Positions 8,843 through 17,381 of a stretch of DNA of 64,000 nt are shown in pieces. This DNA is from Variovorax saccharolyticus (lineage in GTDB: Bacteria; Pseudomonadota; Gammaproteobacteria; Burkholderiales; Burkholderiaceae_C): positions 248,001 to 312,000 of the forward strand of contig NZ_JASZYT010000009.1 of assembly GCF_030316765.1 (NCBI RefSeq), given 5' to 3'. The notes under the pieces are model-generated. The model saw nothing but the letters and a program-made list of their open reading frames with translations, made no database searches and was not told where the DNA came from. Position numbers and translations under genes: made by a program. Numbering within the stretch: the first letter of the stretch is position 1; every line of letters begins with the position of its first letter.

Positions 8843-8881
8843 GGTCAATGCATCCGGGCGGGGTCAAACAACACTTTTTCT

Positions 8882-8912
8882 CATTGAATCCTATCCAAAA
8901 ATATCGCTTTTG
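8882..8912. promoter_or_regulatory. Putative LysR-type binding region upstream of PLP-enzyme gene
   Basis: This lies in the 129-bp gap between the divergent LysR and PLP-enzyme genes. It contains CATTGAA (8882-8888) and ATCGCTTTTG (8903-8912), both also found upstream of the ABC receptor gene. The second word is the right half of the inverted repeat CAAAA-N7-TTTTG (8896-8912). The location fits an LTTR autoregulatory and activation site. Confidence 0.45.
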
Positions 8913-8971
8913 CACATGTCTCCTGCCTTGGAAAATCGAGACTTCCCACTAGCCTTGACTGGAACCATCCG

Positions 8972-10261
8972 ATGAACACCGACAAGGGTGTGCTGTTTCC
9001 CGAAGCCTTGATGCGCGAGATCAAGAGTCGCTTCCACTACGTCGACCACGACATGAATGGCCGCGAGAGGCTCTATTTCGACAATGCCGGCGGCTCGTTC
9101 CGGCTCAAGGCCGCCTCGGAACAGTTCGCCCGCATCGACGCGCTGCCCGACAACCCGGAGCGCATCCACGAGCTGGCGCTGTTCCTGCAGGAGGTGCAGA
9201 CCCGGGGCACCGACGACGTCCGCGTGATCCTCAATGCCCGGGGCGGCAGCGTGTACGCCGCGCTGACCGCCTCGGGCGGCATGTTCGACATGGTCCGCGC
9301 GATCGCCGAGAACGTGGCCGGCAGCAACATGGTCACGACCGCGCTCGAGCATCCGTCGTCCTTCGATGCCATGTCCCTGTATGCCGAACGGCTCGGCAAG
9401 GAGCTGCGGGTCGCGAAGTCGAACCCGGTCACGGGCGGCGTCGACGTCGAGCAGATCCTCGGCCTGATCGACCAGGACACCGCGCTGCTGAGCGTGATCT
9501 ACGCCTCCAACATCTCGGGGGCCAAGCTCGACATCCAGCGCATCGTCGAAGAGGCCCGCCGCATCAAGCCCGGGCTCTACATCGTGGTCGATGCCGTGCA
9601 GCACGCGCCCCACGGCCTGATCGACCTGCAGAAGACGCCGGTCGACGGCATCAACATTGCACCGTACAAGTTCTTCGGCTGCCGCGGCTCGGGCATGTGC
9701 TGGCTGTCGGAGCGGGCCTCGGTGCTGCCGCACCACAAGCTGGCCGGCAAGAAGAAGGATTTCTGGGACCTCGGGAGCGCCGCCACCTGGCAGTTCGCCG
9801 TCGTCAGCGAGATCGTGAACTACGTCTGCTGGGTCGGCGGGCATTTCACCCGCAGCGAAGATCGCCGCACGCTCTTCGCCGCCGGCATCCAGGCGATCGA
9901 ACTGCACGAGCGCGCACTGCTGTCGCACATGCTCGACGGCAGCGAAGGCCATCCAGGCCTGCGCAGGATGGCGGGGGTCGAGGTCTTCCTGGACTACGAA
10001 GACCTGAGCAAGCGGGACCTGATCCTGGCCATCGGCATCGCCAACCTGGAGCATGCGCAAGCGGTGCGCGAGTACGAGAAGCGCGGCGTCATCGTCTACG
10101 AGAGAGTCGCCACCAGCCTCTACTCCAAGCGCATGCTCGACTCCTTCGGCCTCGAAGGTGCCGTGCGCGTGTCGCCGCTGCACTGCAACTCCGTGGCGGA
10201 CGTCGACCGCTTCCTGCGGATCACGCGGGAGATCAGCGAAGCCTTCGCGCCAGCGCAGTAG
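8972..10261 (+). CDS. Class V aminotransferase-fold PLP enzyme (SufS/CsdA-like)
   Basis: A 429-residue fold-type I PLP enzyme. The visible cofactor residues are H127 in TALEHPSS (ring stacking), D207 in LYIVVDAVQHAPHG and the Schiff-base lysine K233 in IAPYKFFGCRGSG. The C-terminus LEGAVRVSPLHCNSVADVDR matches cysteine desulfurase/isopenicillin-N-epimerase-like proteins. I see no clear desulfurase active-site Cys loop, so a selenocysteine-lyase-like, epimerase or other amino-acid lyase activity is as likely. Its divergent LysR regulator and a linked amino-acid-type receptor suggest catabolism of an imported amino acid. Reaction unassigned. Confidence 0.82.
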   Translation: MNTDKGVLFPEALMREIKSRFHYVDHDMNGRERLYFDNAGGSFRLKAASEQFARIDALPDNPERIHELALFLQEVQTRGTDDVRVILNARGGSVYAALTASGGMFDMVRAIAENVAGSNMVTTALEHPSSFDAMSLYAERLGKELRVAKSNPVTGGVDVEQILGLIDQDTALLSVIYASNISGAKLDIQRIVEEARRIKPGLYIVVDAVQHAPHGLIDLQKTPVDGINIAPYKFFGCRGSGMCWLSERASVLPHHKLAGKKKDFWDLGSAATWQFAVVSEIVNYVCWVGGHFTRSEDRRTLFAAGIQAIELHERALLSHMLDGSEGHPGLRRMAGVEVFLDYEDLSKRDLILAIGIANLEHAQAVREYEKRGVIVYERVATSLYSKRMLDSFGLEGAVRVSPLHCNSVADVDRFLRITREISEAFAPAQ

Positions 10262-10277
10262 CAGCCGCGCCCTGCCC

Positions 10278-11252
10278 TCACTGCGCCAGCGTGATGTTGG
10301 CGTCCTTGATGATCTTGGCGTAGATCGCGGCGTCCGCGCGCAGCACCTTCTGGAACTCCTCGGGCTTGCCGCCCCCGACCTGCAGGCCCAGCGCCTCGAT
10401 CTTGGCCGTCACATCGGGCAGGCGCAGGATCCGGTTGATCTCCTCCGACAGCTTCTGCACCACCGGCGCGGGGGTCCCGGCCGGCAGGAACACGCCGAAC
10501 CAGCCGTAGGGATCGAAGGAGTGGTAGCCAAGCTCGACGAAGGTCGGCACATCCGGCAGCCCCGGCATGCGCTGCGTGCCGGTCACGGCCAGGGGCCGCA
10601 TCGACTTCAGGTGCGGCCGGGCGCTGGCGCTGTCGATGAAGGCCGAGGCCAGCTGGCCGCCGACCAGGTTGGTGACCAGCGGCGCAGCGCCCTGGAAGGG
10701 CACGTGCACCAGGTCGATGCCGGCCTGCATGTTCAGCAGCGCACCCTGGATGTGGGCCGAGGTGCCGGCGCCGTAGCTGCCGAAGTTGTACTTGCCGGGG
10801 CTGGCCTTCACCATCGCGATGAAGTCCTTCAGGGTCTTGGCCGGCGAATCGAGCGGCACCGCGAGCAGGCTCGGGCTGCGCGCGATCATCGTGACCGGAG
10901 CGAGGTCCTTCAGCGGGTCGTAGGGCAGCTTGTCCATGAGCGAGGGCTGCTGGATCAGCGCCGTGATGCCGATCAGCACCGTGTAGCCGTCGGGCGGCGC
11001 CTTCACGACGGCCTGGTTGCCGATGGTGCCGCCGGCGCCGGGCCGGTTCTCCACCATCGCCGCCTGCCCCCAGGATTCCTGCAGCTTCTGCGCCACCGTG
11101 CGCGCCAGCGTGTCGGTGGCACCGCCGGCCGGGTACGGCACGATCAGCTTCAGCGGCTGGCTGGGGTAGCTCGTTTGCGCCAGCGCCGGAACGGCCAGCA
11201 GGCTGGCCAGTCCGGCCACCAGACAGAGTCTGCGGATCATCGATGTCTTCAC
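10278..11252 (-). CDS. Bug/TctC-family periplasmic solute-binding protein
   Basis: A 324-residue orphan TTT receptor. The signal peptide ends at PALAQTS, followed by PLKLIVPYPAGGATDTLART and ENRPGAGGTIGNQAVVKAPP. The start is GTG 11252, with AGGAG about 9 bp upstream. It is the last gene of the leftward acyl-CoA cluster, 73 bp beyond the Cys-less thiolase gene. No TctAB is present. By context the ligand may be the carboxylic acid that the cluster activates and degrades; this is inference. Confidence 0.9.
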   Translation of the reverse strand: MKTSMIRRLCLVAGLASLLAVPALAQTSYPSQPLKLIVPYPAGGATDTLARTVAQKLQESWGQAAMVENRPGAGGTIGNQAVVKAPPDGYTVLIGITALIQQPSLMDKLPYDPLKDLAPVTMIARSPSLLAVPLDSPAKTLKDFIAMVKASPGKYNFGSYGAGTSAHIQGALLNMQAGIDLVHVPFQGAAPLVTNLVGGQLASAFIDSASARPHLKSMRPLAVTGTQRMPGLPDVPTFVELGYHSFDPYGWFGVFLPAGTPAPVVQKLSEEINRILRLPDVTAKIEALGLQVGGGKPEEFQKVLRADAAIYAKIIKDANITLAQ

Positions 11253-11325
11253 GGGCTTGTCTCCTCAGGAAGGTTGCTGAAAGAAATCAACGCATCGCTT
11301 CTTGGCGACGTCGTTCATGCGGAAT

Positions 11326-12504
11326 TCAAAGTGCTTCGGCGGTGCCGAGGATCGCGGTGGCCTGGCTCGACAGCATGCCGCCGTTGCCGTGCGCGAGCGC
11401 GGTGCGCACGCCCTCGACCTGCCGCTCGCCGGCCTCGCCGCGCAGTTGCCGCACCGCTTCGATCAGCGCGAAGATGCCGTACATGCCCGGGTGCACGCAG
11501 GACAGGCCACCGCCATTGGTGTTCACCGGCAGCCTGCCGCCGGGCGCGATGGCGCCGTCGGCCACGAAGCGGCCGGCCTCGCCCTTGGGGCAGAAGCCGA
11601 GGTCTTCGAGAAACAGCAGGGTGTTGATCGTGAAGGCGTCGTACAGCTGCACGACACCCATGTCCGCCGGCGCCAGCCCCGCCATCGCGAAGGCCTCGCG
11701 GCCCGACTGGCTGGCCGCGGTGACCGTGAGATCCGACATCGACGAGATCTGCCGGTTCCACACCGCCGTGGCGTTGCCGAGCACGTAGACCGGCTTCCGC
11801 GGCAGGTCCCGCGCGCGCTCGGCGCTCACCAGCACATAGGCGCCGCCGCCGTCCGTGACCAGGCAGCAGTCGCGCGCGGTCAGCGGATCGGAGACCATGC
11901 GGGCGGCCAGCACGTCCTCGCGCGTCAGCGGCTCGCGCATGAAGGCTTCGGGGTTGAGCCGGGCCCAGGCGCGCGCCGCCACCGCGACCTCGGCCAGCTG
12001 CTCGCGCGTGGTGCCGAACTCGTGCATGTGGCGCGAGGCGGCCAGCGCATAGGCCGACACCGGCAGCATCGGCTCGTAGGGATGCTCGTAGGGCTGCGGA
12101 TCGAGGAAGCGGCGCGCCGCCACGATCTCGCGCCGGCCGAAGGCGGCGCTGCGCTGCGCGCTGCCGTAGCAGACCAGCACCGCGCCGCACTGCCCCGAGC
12201 GGATCGCCTGCATGGCCGGCAGCAGGTGCGCGATGAAGCTGCTGCCGCCCAGCATCGTGCCGTCGATGTAGCGCGGGTTCAGGCCCAGGTACTCGACCAC
12301 CGGCAGGGTCCACATCGCGGCCGATGCGCTCGCGGTGCACAACCCGTCGATGTCCTTCATCGCCAGGCCGGCATCCGCCACGGCCGCGCGGGCCGAACGC
12401 GCCAGCAGCTCCATGTCGGTGAAGCCGGGCGCCTCGCCGCAGCCGAAGGTGGCGACGCCCGCGATGGCGGCGCTGCCGCGCAATGTCTTCAGTCCGGCGT
12501 TCAT
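11326..12504 (-). CDS. Thiolase-like protein lacking the nucleophilic Cys (predicted acyl-CoA retro-aldolase)
   Basis: A 392-residue member of the SCPx-like thiolase superfamily. Aligned with the two true thiolases in this window, the nucleophile region NNNCSTGSS becomes DGTMLGGSS, with Met84 where Cys85 sits. The C-terminal GHPLGATG motif becomes VHPGMYG, and a second tyrosine appears in VVQLYDAF (Tyr288). Cys-less thiolase folds paired with a DUF35 OB-fold protein are known from steroid side-chain degradation (Ltp2-ChsH2), where they perform retro-aldol cleavage. The ATG at 12504 overlaps the OB-fold gene's stop by 4 bp, so the two are translationally coupled and probably form a complex. 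Confidence 0.8.
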   Translation of the reverse strand: MNAGLKTLRGSAAIAGVATFGCGEAPGFTDMELLARSARAAVADAGLAMKDIDGLCTASASAAMWTLPVVEYLGLNPRYIDGTMLGGSSFIAHLLPAMQAIRSGQCGAVLVCYGSAQRSAAFGRREIVAARRFLDPQPYEHPYEPMLPVSAYALAASRHMHEFGTTREQLAEVAVAARAWARLNPEAFMREPLTREDVLAARMVSDPLTARDCCLVTDGGGAYVLVSAERARDLPRKPVYVLGNATAVWNRQISSMSDLTVTAASQSGREAFAMAGLAPADMGVVQLYDAFTINTLLFLEDLGFCPKGEAGRFVADGAIAPGGRLPVNTNGGGLSCVHPGMYGIFALIEAVRQLRGEAGERQVEGVRTALAHGNGGMLSSQATAILGTAEAL

Positions 12505-12902
12505 TCGGCGGCTCCGTCGACGGCGTCGAACAGCACCAGGCCGCGGCCGTCCTGCGACTGCACCCGGGCCTTGACGCGCTGGCCGATGCGCACCGCGTCG
12601 GGCGCGAGATTCTCGACCCGGCTCATGAGCCGCACGCCCTCGTCGAGCTCGACCAGGCTGAGGTTGAGATCGCCGCCTTCGGCGGGCTTGCGCCGCATCG
12701 TGGTCACGGCATGCACGGTGCCGAATCCGGCGGGCGCGACCCATTCGAGCGCCGTGCCGCCGCAATGCGGGCAGCTCTCGCGCGGGTAGTACACGTGGCG
12801 ACTGCAATCGGCGCAGCGCTGGATCAGGAACCGGGCGGCGTCGAGCTCGCGCTGGTGGAAGGCCTGCACGCCGATGGCGGCCTCAGCGGGATTGCTGCTC
12901 AT
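12501..12902 (-). CDS. Zn-ribbon OB-fold (DUF35) acyl-CoA-associated protein
   Basis: A 133-residue protein with a rubredoxin-like zinc ribbon, CADCSRHVYYPRESCPHCGG (two C-x2-C knuckles), then an OB-fold starting WVAPAGFGTVHAVTTMRR. Such proteins are obligate partners of thiolase-like enzymes (ChsH2 DUF35 domain, BbsA). The start is ATG 12902, which has GGAG 8 bp upstream and overlaps the hydratase stop by 4 bp. It precedes and overlaps the Cys-less thiolase gene, supporting a heteromeric enzyme. Confidence 0.85.
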   Translation of the reverse strand: MSSNPAEAAIGVQAFHQRELDAARFLIQRCADCSRHVYYPRESCPHCGGTALEWVAPAGFGTVHAVTTMRRKPAEGGDLNLSLVELDEGVRLMSRVENLAPDAVRIGQRVKARVQSQDGRGLVLFDAVDGAAE

Positions 12903-13702
12903 GCTGCCTGCTCCTTGTTCGCGGGCCACTGGAACGGCAGCGGCTGCTTGTCCAGAAAACGCTGCACGGCGTCACGGTGCTCGGCGCTGCCGAAGGCCAG
13001 CGCCTGCGCGTTGGCCTCGGCATCCAGCAGTCCGGCCAGCGCACCGGCATCGCCGGTGGCGCGCTTGACCAGGCTCACGGCCAGCGGCGACGCACCCGCG
13101 AAGCTCTCGGCCAGCGCCAGCGCGCGCGGCATCAGCCCGCCGGCCTCGTGCAGTTCCATCGCGATGCCCAGCTCGCGGGCCTCGACGGCACCGACCTCGC
13201 GCGCCGACAGCATCAGCTCGCGCGCGCGCTGGGCGCCGACCACGCGCGGCAGCAGGTAGAAGGCACCGCAGTCCGGCACCAGCCCCAGCTTGAGGAAGGA
13301 CATGCAGAAGCGGGCGCGCGGCGTCGCGAGCACGAAGTCGGCCGCCAGCGCAAGGCTGAAGCCGGCCCCGTAGGCAGCGCCATCGACCGCCGCGATCACC
13401 GGCTTGTCCATCAGGATCAGGTCGCTGAACCAGCGCTGCGTGCTCTGCATGCGGGCACGCCAGCCGGCGTTGTCGAGCGCGGCGTCGGCGATGCCGCGCA
13501 GGTCGCCGCCGGAACAGAACTGGCCGTTGGCGCCGGTCAGCACCAGGGCGCGCACCCCGGCGTCGCCGCGCACCTGCGCGATGGCCTGCGCCAGCTCGTC
13601 GCGCAAGGCGGCGGTGAAGGCGTTGCGGTTGGCTGGCGTGTCCAGCGTCAGCACGGCGGTGCCGCCATGGCGCTCGAAGCGCAGCGTCGTGAATGGGTTC
13701 AT
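12899..13702 (-). CDS. Enoyl-CoA hydratase/isomerase family protein
   Basis: A 267-residue crotonase-fold protein. The oxyanion-hole segments are visible: GANGQFCSGGDLRGI and AVDGAAYGAGFSLALAADFV. LGLVPDCGAFYLLPRVVG corresponds to the catalytic loop, with Asp where one of the hydratase glutamates usually sits. It could therefore be an isomerase or a specialised hydratase rather than FadB-type. ATG 13702 overlaps the ligase stop (ATGA). It likely supplies the hydroxyacyl-CoA for the adjacent predicted retro-aldolase. Confidence 0.88.
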   Translation of the reverse strand: MNPFTTLRFERHGGTAVLTLDTPANRNAFTAALRDELAQAIAQVRGDAGVRALVLTGANGQFCSGGDLRGIADAALDNAGWRARMQSTQRWFSDLILMDKPVIAAVDGAAYGAGFSLALAADFVLATPRARFCMSFLKLGLVPDCGAFYLLPRVVGAQRARELMLSAREVGAVEARELGIAMELHEAGGLMPRALALAESFAGASPLAVSLVKRATGDAGALAGLLDAEANAQALAFGSAEHRDAVQRFLDKQPLPFQWPANKEQAA

Positions 13703-15390
13703 GGATGTGGTTCCGTGGCGGCGGCGCGATGCGCGTCCTGCAACTCGCGCCAGAGGATCTTTCCGGTGCCGGACTTCGGCAGGCTGTCGAGGAACTCGAC
13801 CACGCGCGGCGCCTTGTAGACCGCCATGCGCTCGCGGCACCAGGCCACGATGTCCTGTTCGGCCACACGCCCGCGCTGCTGCGGCTTCAGCACCACCAGC
13901 GCCTTGACGCTCTCGCCGCGCTTGCCGTCGGGCACCGCGATCACGCAGGCCTCGTGGATCGCCGGATGCTCGTACATCGCGTTCTCGACTTCGGTCGGCC
14001 AGACCTTGTAGCCGGAGGCGTTGATCATCCGCTTGAGGCGGTCGCGCAGGAAGAAGTAGCCGTCCTCGTCCATCGAGGCGAGGTCGCCGGTGCGGAAGAA
14101 GCGCAGGCCGCCGATCTCGACGAAGGCCTCGCGATCGGCCTGCGGATTGCGCCAGTAGCCCTTCATGAGCTGGGCTCCACGCGTGACGAGTTCGCCCGTT
14201 TCGCCGGGCGGCAGCGGCTCGAGGCTGACCGGGTCGACGATGCGTGAATCGACCCCCTGCGTCGGCATGCCCAGGCACTGGCGCTTGCCGCGCGCGAGCG
14301 GGTTGGCATGCAGGAAGGAGGCAGTCTCGGTCAGGCCATAGCCCTCGTTGTAGGCCAGGCCGTAGCGCTCCGACAGCATCGCCGAGACCGCTTCGGGCAT
14401 CGCGGCGCCGCCGCCCGACAGCAGGGCCAGGCTCGACAGGTCGCGGCGTTGCGCCTCGGCATGCGAGAACAGGTCGATCACCATCGCCGGCGGCGCCGAC
14501 CAGGCGCTGACCGCATGGCGCTCGATCAGCCGCGCCGCCAGCGCCGCATCCCAGCGCGGCATCATGACGGCCGTGGCGCCAAGGAAGATCGGCAGGTTCA
14601 TGCCGTTCTGCAGGCCCAGCATGTGAAAGAGCGGCGCGACCGCCAGCGTCACGGTTTCGACGTGCAGCTGCTTCCAGACCGCCGAGGAGGCCAGCGAGGC
14701 CAGCAGCGTCGCATGCGTGTGCATGCAGCCCTTGGGATGGCCCGTGGTGCCGGAGGTGTAGGGCAGCACCGCCAGGTCGTCGGGCGACAGCGGCTGTACC
14801 GCCGGGGCGAGTGCCAGCGCGATCGCCTGCTCGAAGCCGTGCAGCGACGCCTGCCCAAGGCCTGCGCGCGGCGCAGTGACCCAGTCGGGCCATGCATCCT
14901 CGGCCGACGGCGAGCCGATGGCATCCGAGTAGGCATGGACGACGACCTGGCGCAGCTCGCCTTCGCGGTCGCCGAGCGCCAGGGCGGGCAGCAGGTCCTG
15001 CGCCGCAATGGCGACGCGGGCGCCGCTGTCGAGCGCGTAGTGGCGCACCTCCGCGGCCTTGCTCATGGGGTTCACCGGCACCACCACGGCACCGGCACGC
15101 AGGACGGCATGGAAGGCGACGACGAACTGCGGGCAGTTCTGGCTCGCGAGCAGCACGCGGTCGCCCGGCGCGACGCCCAGCCGCTGCTGCAGGTATGCGG
15201 CCAGAGCGTCGACGCGGCGGCGCAGCTCGGCATAGGTGGTGGTCGCGCCGCAGTAGACGATCGCCGGCTTGTCGGGGAAGCGGCGTGCCGCCGTGTCCAG
15301 GTATTCGGGCAGGGTCGCGCGCGGCACGCGCAGCTCGCGCGCCACGCCCTTGGGCCAGAAGCGAAAGTGCGGCGGCCGGGCGGCGCTCAC
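13699..15390 (-). CDS. AMP-forming acyl-CoA ligase (ANL superfamily)
   Basis: A 563-residue adenylate-forming ligase activating a carboxylic acid to its CoA ester. The motifs are YTSGTTGHPKGCMHTH (ATP loop), YNEGYGLTETAS, and TGDLASMDEDGYFFLRDR at the hinge. The C-terminal adenylation lysine is in PKSGTGKILWREL. The start is GTG 15390, overlapping the dehydrogenase stop as GTGA; the upstream frame only reads through another gene. Length and motifs fit medium- or long-chain or aryl-acid ligases. Substrate unknown. Confidence 0.88.
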   Translation of the reverse strand: MSAARPPHFRFWPKGVARELRVPRATLPEYLDTAARRFPDKPAIVYCGATTTYAELRRRVDALAAYLQQRLGVAPGDRVLLASQNCPQFVVAFHAVLRAGAVVVPVNPMSKAAEVRHYALDSGARVAIAAQDLLPALALGDREGELRQVVVHAYSDAIGSPSAEDAWPDWVTAPRAGLGQASLHGFEQAIALALAPAVQPLSPDDLAVLPYTSGTTGHPKGCMHTHATLLASLASSAVWKQLHVETVTLAVAPLFHMLGLQNGMNLPIFLGATAVMMPRWDAALAARLIERHAVSAWSAPPAMVIDLFSHAEAQRRDLSSLALLSGGGAAMPEAVSAMLSERYGLAYNEGYGLTETASFLHANPLARGKRQCLGMPTQGVDSRIVDPVSLEPLPPGETGELVTRGAQLMKGYWRNPQADREAFVEIGGLRFFRTGDLASMDEDGYFFLRDRLKRMINASGYKVWPTEVENAMYEHPAIHEACVIAVPDGKRGESVKALVVLKPQQRGRVAEQDIVAWCRERMAVYKAPRVVEFLDSLPKSGTGKILWRELQDAHRAAATEPHP

Positions 15391-16544
15391 TCTTGCCGCT
15401 CCAGCGCCCGGGCGATGATCTCCTTCATCACCTCGTTGGCTCCGCCGTAGATGCGGCCGACGCGCACATCGGCATAGAGCCGCGCGATCGGGTACTCGTT
15501 CATGAAGCCGTAGCCGCCGTACAGCTGCAGGCACTCGTCGACGATGCGGCAGCAGGTGTCGGTGGTCCACCACTTGGCCATCGCCGCGGTCGGCACGTCG
15601 AGCTGGCCGGCCATCAGGCGCGCGATGCAGTCGTCGACGAAGGCGCGCGCCACCTGCGACTGCGTCTCGCACTCCGCCAGCTTGAAGCGGGTGTTCTGCA
15701 TCTTGAGCAGCGGCTCGCCGAACACCTGCCGGTCGCGCACGTAGGCCACGGTCTCGGCGATCGCGCGCTGCATGGTCGCGACCGCGCCGACCGCGATCAG
15801 CATGCGCTCGCGCGGCAGCTGCTGCATGAGCTGCGCGAAGCCGCGTCCCGGTTCGCCGCCGAGCAGGTTGTCGGCACCGACGTGCACGTCGTCGAAGAAC
15901 AGCTCGGTGGTGTCCAGCGTCTTCTGGCCCATCTTGTCGAGCAGCGGGCCGCGCCGGAAGCCCGGCGTGCCCTCGGTCTCGACCATCAGCAGCGAGATGC
16001 CCTTCGATCCGCCCGCCGCATCCGTCCTGGCCGCGACGCAGACCAGCCCGGCATGCATGCCGTTGGTGATGAAGGTCTTGTTGCCCGTGATGCGCCAGTG
16101 GTCGCCGTCGCGCCGCGCCTGCGTCTTGATGCGCTGCAGGTCGGTGCCGGCGCCGGGCTCGGTCATCGCGATCGCCGCCACCAGTTCGCCGCTGGCCATG
16201 CGCGGCAGCCAGCGGCGCCTCTGCGCGTCGGTTCCGTAGGCCAGCAGGTAGTGGGCCACGATGCCGCTGTGCACGTTGTTGCTGAAGCCCTGTGCCATGG
16301 CGCGCATCTGTTCCTCGCAGATCACGGCCTCGTGCAGGAAGCTGCCGCCGCCACCACCGTATTCCTCGGGGATGCTGGCGCACAGCAGGCCGGCCGCGCC
16401 GGCCTGGGTCCAGATGTCGCGGTCCGCGTGGTGCTGGGCGCGCCAGCGCGTCTCGTTGGGAACGCACTCGCGCTCGAAGAAGCGGCGCGCGCTGTCGCGC
16501 AGCATCTCGAGCTCGGGCGTCATCCAGGCGCGGGTCGCATTCAC
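15387..16544 (-). CDS. Acyl-CoA dehydrogenase
   Basis: A 385-residue FAD-dependent dehydrogenase. Family motifs are AIAMTEPGAGTDLQ, TGNKTFITNG and LYGGYGFMNEYPIARLYADV. The MCAD-type base is replaced by Gly in IYGGANE; the acidic residue in LPRERMLIAVG sits where IVD/LCAD-type enzymes place their catalytic Glu. This suggests branched or long substrates. GTG 16544 overlaps the SDR stop (GTGA), and the N-terminus aligns residue for residue with the paralogue at 59993. Electrons would pass to ETF (genes at 54080-55767). Confidence 0.9.
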   Translation of the reverse strand: MNATRAWMTPELEMLRDSARRFFERECVPNETRWRAQHHADRDIWTQAGAAGLLCASIPEEYGGGGGSFLHEAVICEEQMRAMAQGFSNNVHSGIVAHYLLAYGTDAQRRRWLPRMASGELVAAIAMTEPGAGTDLQRIKTQARRDGDHWRITGNKTFITNGMHAGLVCVAARTDAAGGSKGISLLMVETEGTPGFRRGPLLDKMGQKTLDTTELFFDDVHVGADNLLGGEPGRGFAQLMQQLPRERMLIAVGAVATMQRAIAETVAYVRDRQVFGEPLLKMQNTRFKLAECETQSQVARAFVDDCIARLMAGQLDVPTAAMAKWWTTDTCCRIVDECLQLYGGYGFMNEYPIARLYADVRVGRIYGGANEVMKEIIARALERQE

Positions 16545-17368
16545 GGCCGACCACCCCCGCAGACCAGCACCTGCCCGCTGACGTAGTTCGATTCCGGGAT
16601 GCAGAACATGTAGACCGCCCCCGCCGCCTCCTGGGTCGTGCCGCCGCGGCCCAGCGGGATCAGGGCCTCGGCGTTCTTGAGGATCTGCGGGTTGACGCCG
16701 ACCTTGATCTGCCGGCCCTCGATGTCGATGCTGGCGCCCGCGGCGGCATCCGCCTCGGTCAGCCGGGTCTTGATCAGGCCGAAGGCGACGCTGTTGACAT
16801 TGACCTTGTAGCGGCCCCATTCCTTGGCCATCGCCTTGGTCAGGCCGTTGATGCCGGCCTTGGCGGCCGCGTAGTTGGCCTGCCCCGCGTTGCCGTACAC
16901 GCCGGAGGTGGACGAGATGTTGACCACCTTGCGGAACACCTCCCGTCCCTCGTCGGCCTCGCGCCGGGCAGCATCGCGGATGAAGCCCGAGGCCGCGCGC
17001 AGGATCCTGAAGGGCGCGGTCAGGTGCACGGCCAGCATGGCCTCCCACTGCTCGTCGCTCATCTTCTGCACCACGTTGTCCCAGGTGTAGCCGGCGTTGT
17101 TGACGATGATGTCGAGGCCGCCGTAGCTCTCGACGGCCGTGCCCACGAAGCGGTCGGCGAAGCCGGCGTCGGTCACGCTGCCGGCGCAGGCGATGGCGCT
17201 GCCGCCCGCCGCCACAATTTCGGCGACCGTCTGCGCGGCCGGATCGGCATCGAGGTCGTTGATGACCACGCGGGCGCCATCGCTGGCCAGCTTGAGCGCG
17301 ATCTCGCGCCCGATGCCACGGCCGGAGCCGGAGACGATGGCGACCTTGCCTTCGAGTTTGCGGTTCAT
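16541..17368 (-). CDS. Short-chain dehydrogenase, MFE-2/3-hydroxyacyl-CoA dehydrogenase-like
   Basis: A 275-residue SDR with the cofactor loop GSGRGIGREIA, VINDLDAD (acidic residue favouring NAD), IVNNAGYTWDNV and the catalytic SSTSGVYGNAGQANYAAAKAG. The NDL and GVYGNAGQANYAAAK segments resemble the dehydrogenase domain of peroxisomal multifunctional enzyme 2. It probably oxidises the 3-hydroxyacyl-CoA made by the MaoC pair upstream. A close paralogue begins at 63246 in the same gene order. Confidence 0.87.
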   Translation of the reverse strand: MNRKLEGKVAIVSGSGRGIGREIALKLASDGARVVINDLDADPAAQTVAEIVAAGGSAIACAGSVTDAGFADRFVGTAVESYGGLDIIVNNAGYTWDNVVQKMSDEQWEAMLAVHLTAPFRILRAASGFIRDAARREADEGREVFRKVVNISSTSGVYGNAGQANYAAAKAGINGLTKAMAKEWGRYKVNVNSVAFGLIKTRLTEADAAAGASIDIEGRQIKVGVNPQILKNAEALIPLGRGGTTQEAAGAVYMFCIPESNYVSGQVLVCGGGRP

Positions 17369-17381
17369 GTCTTTCCTTTGT

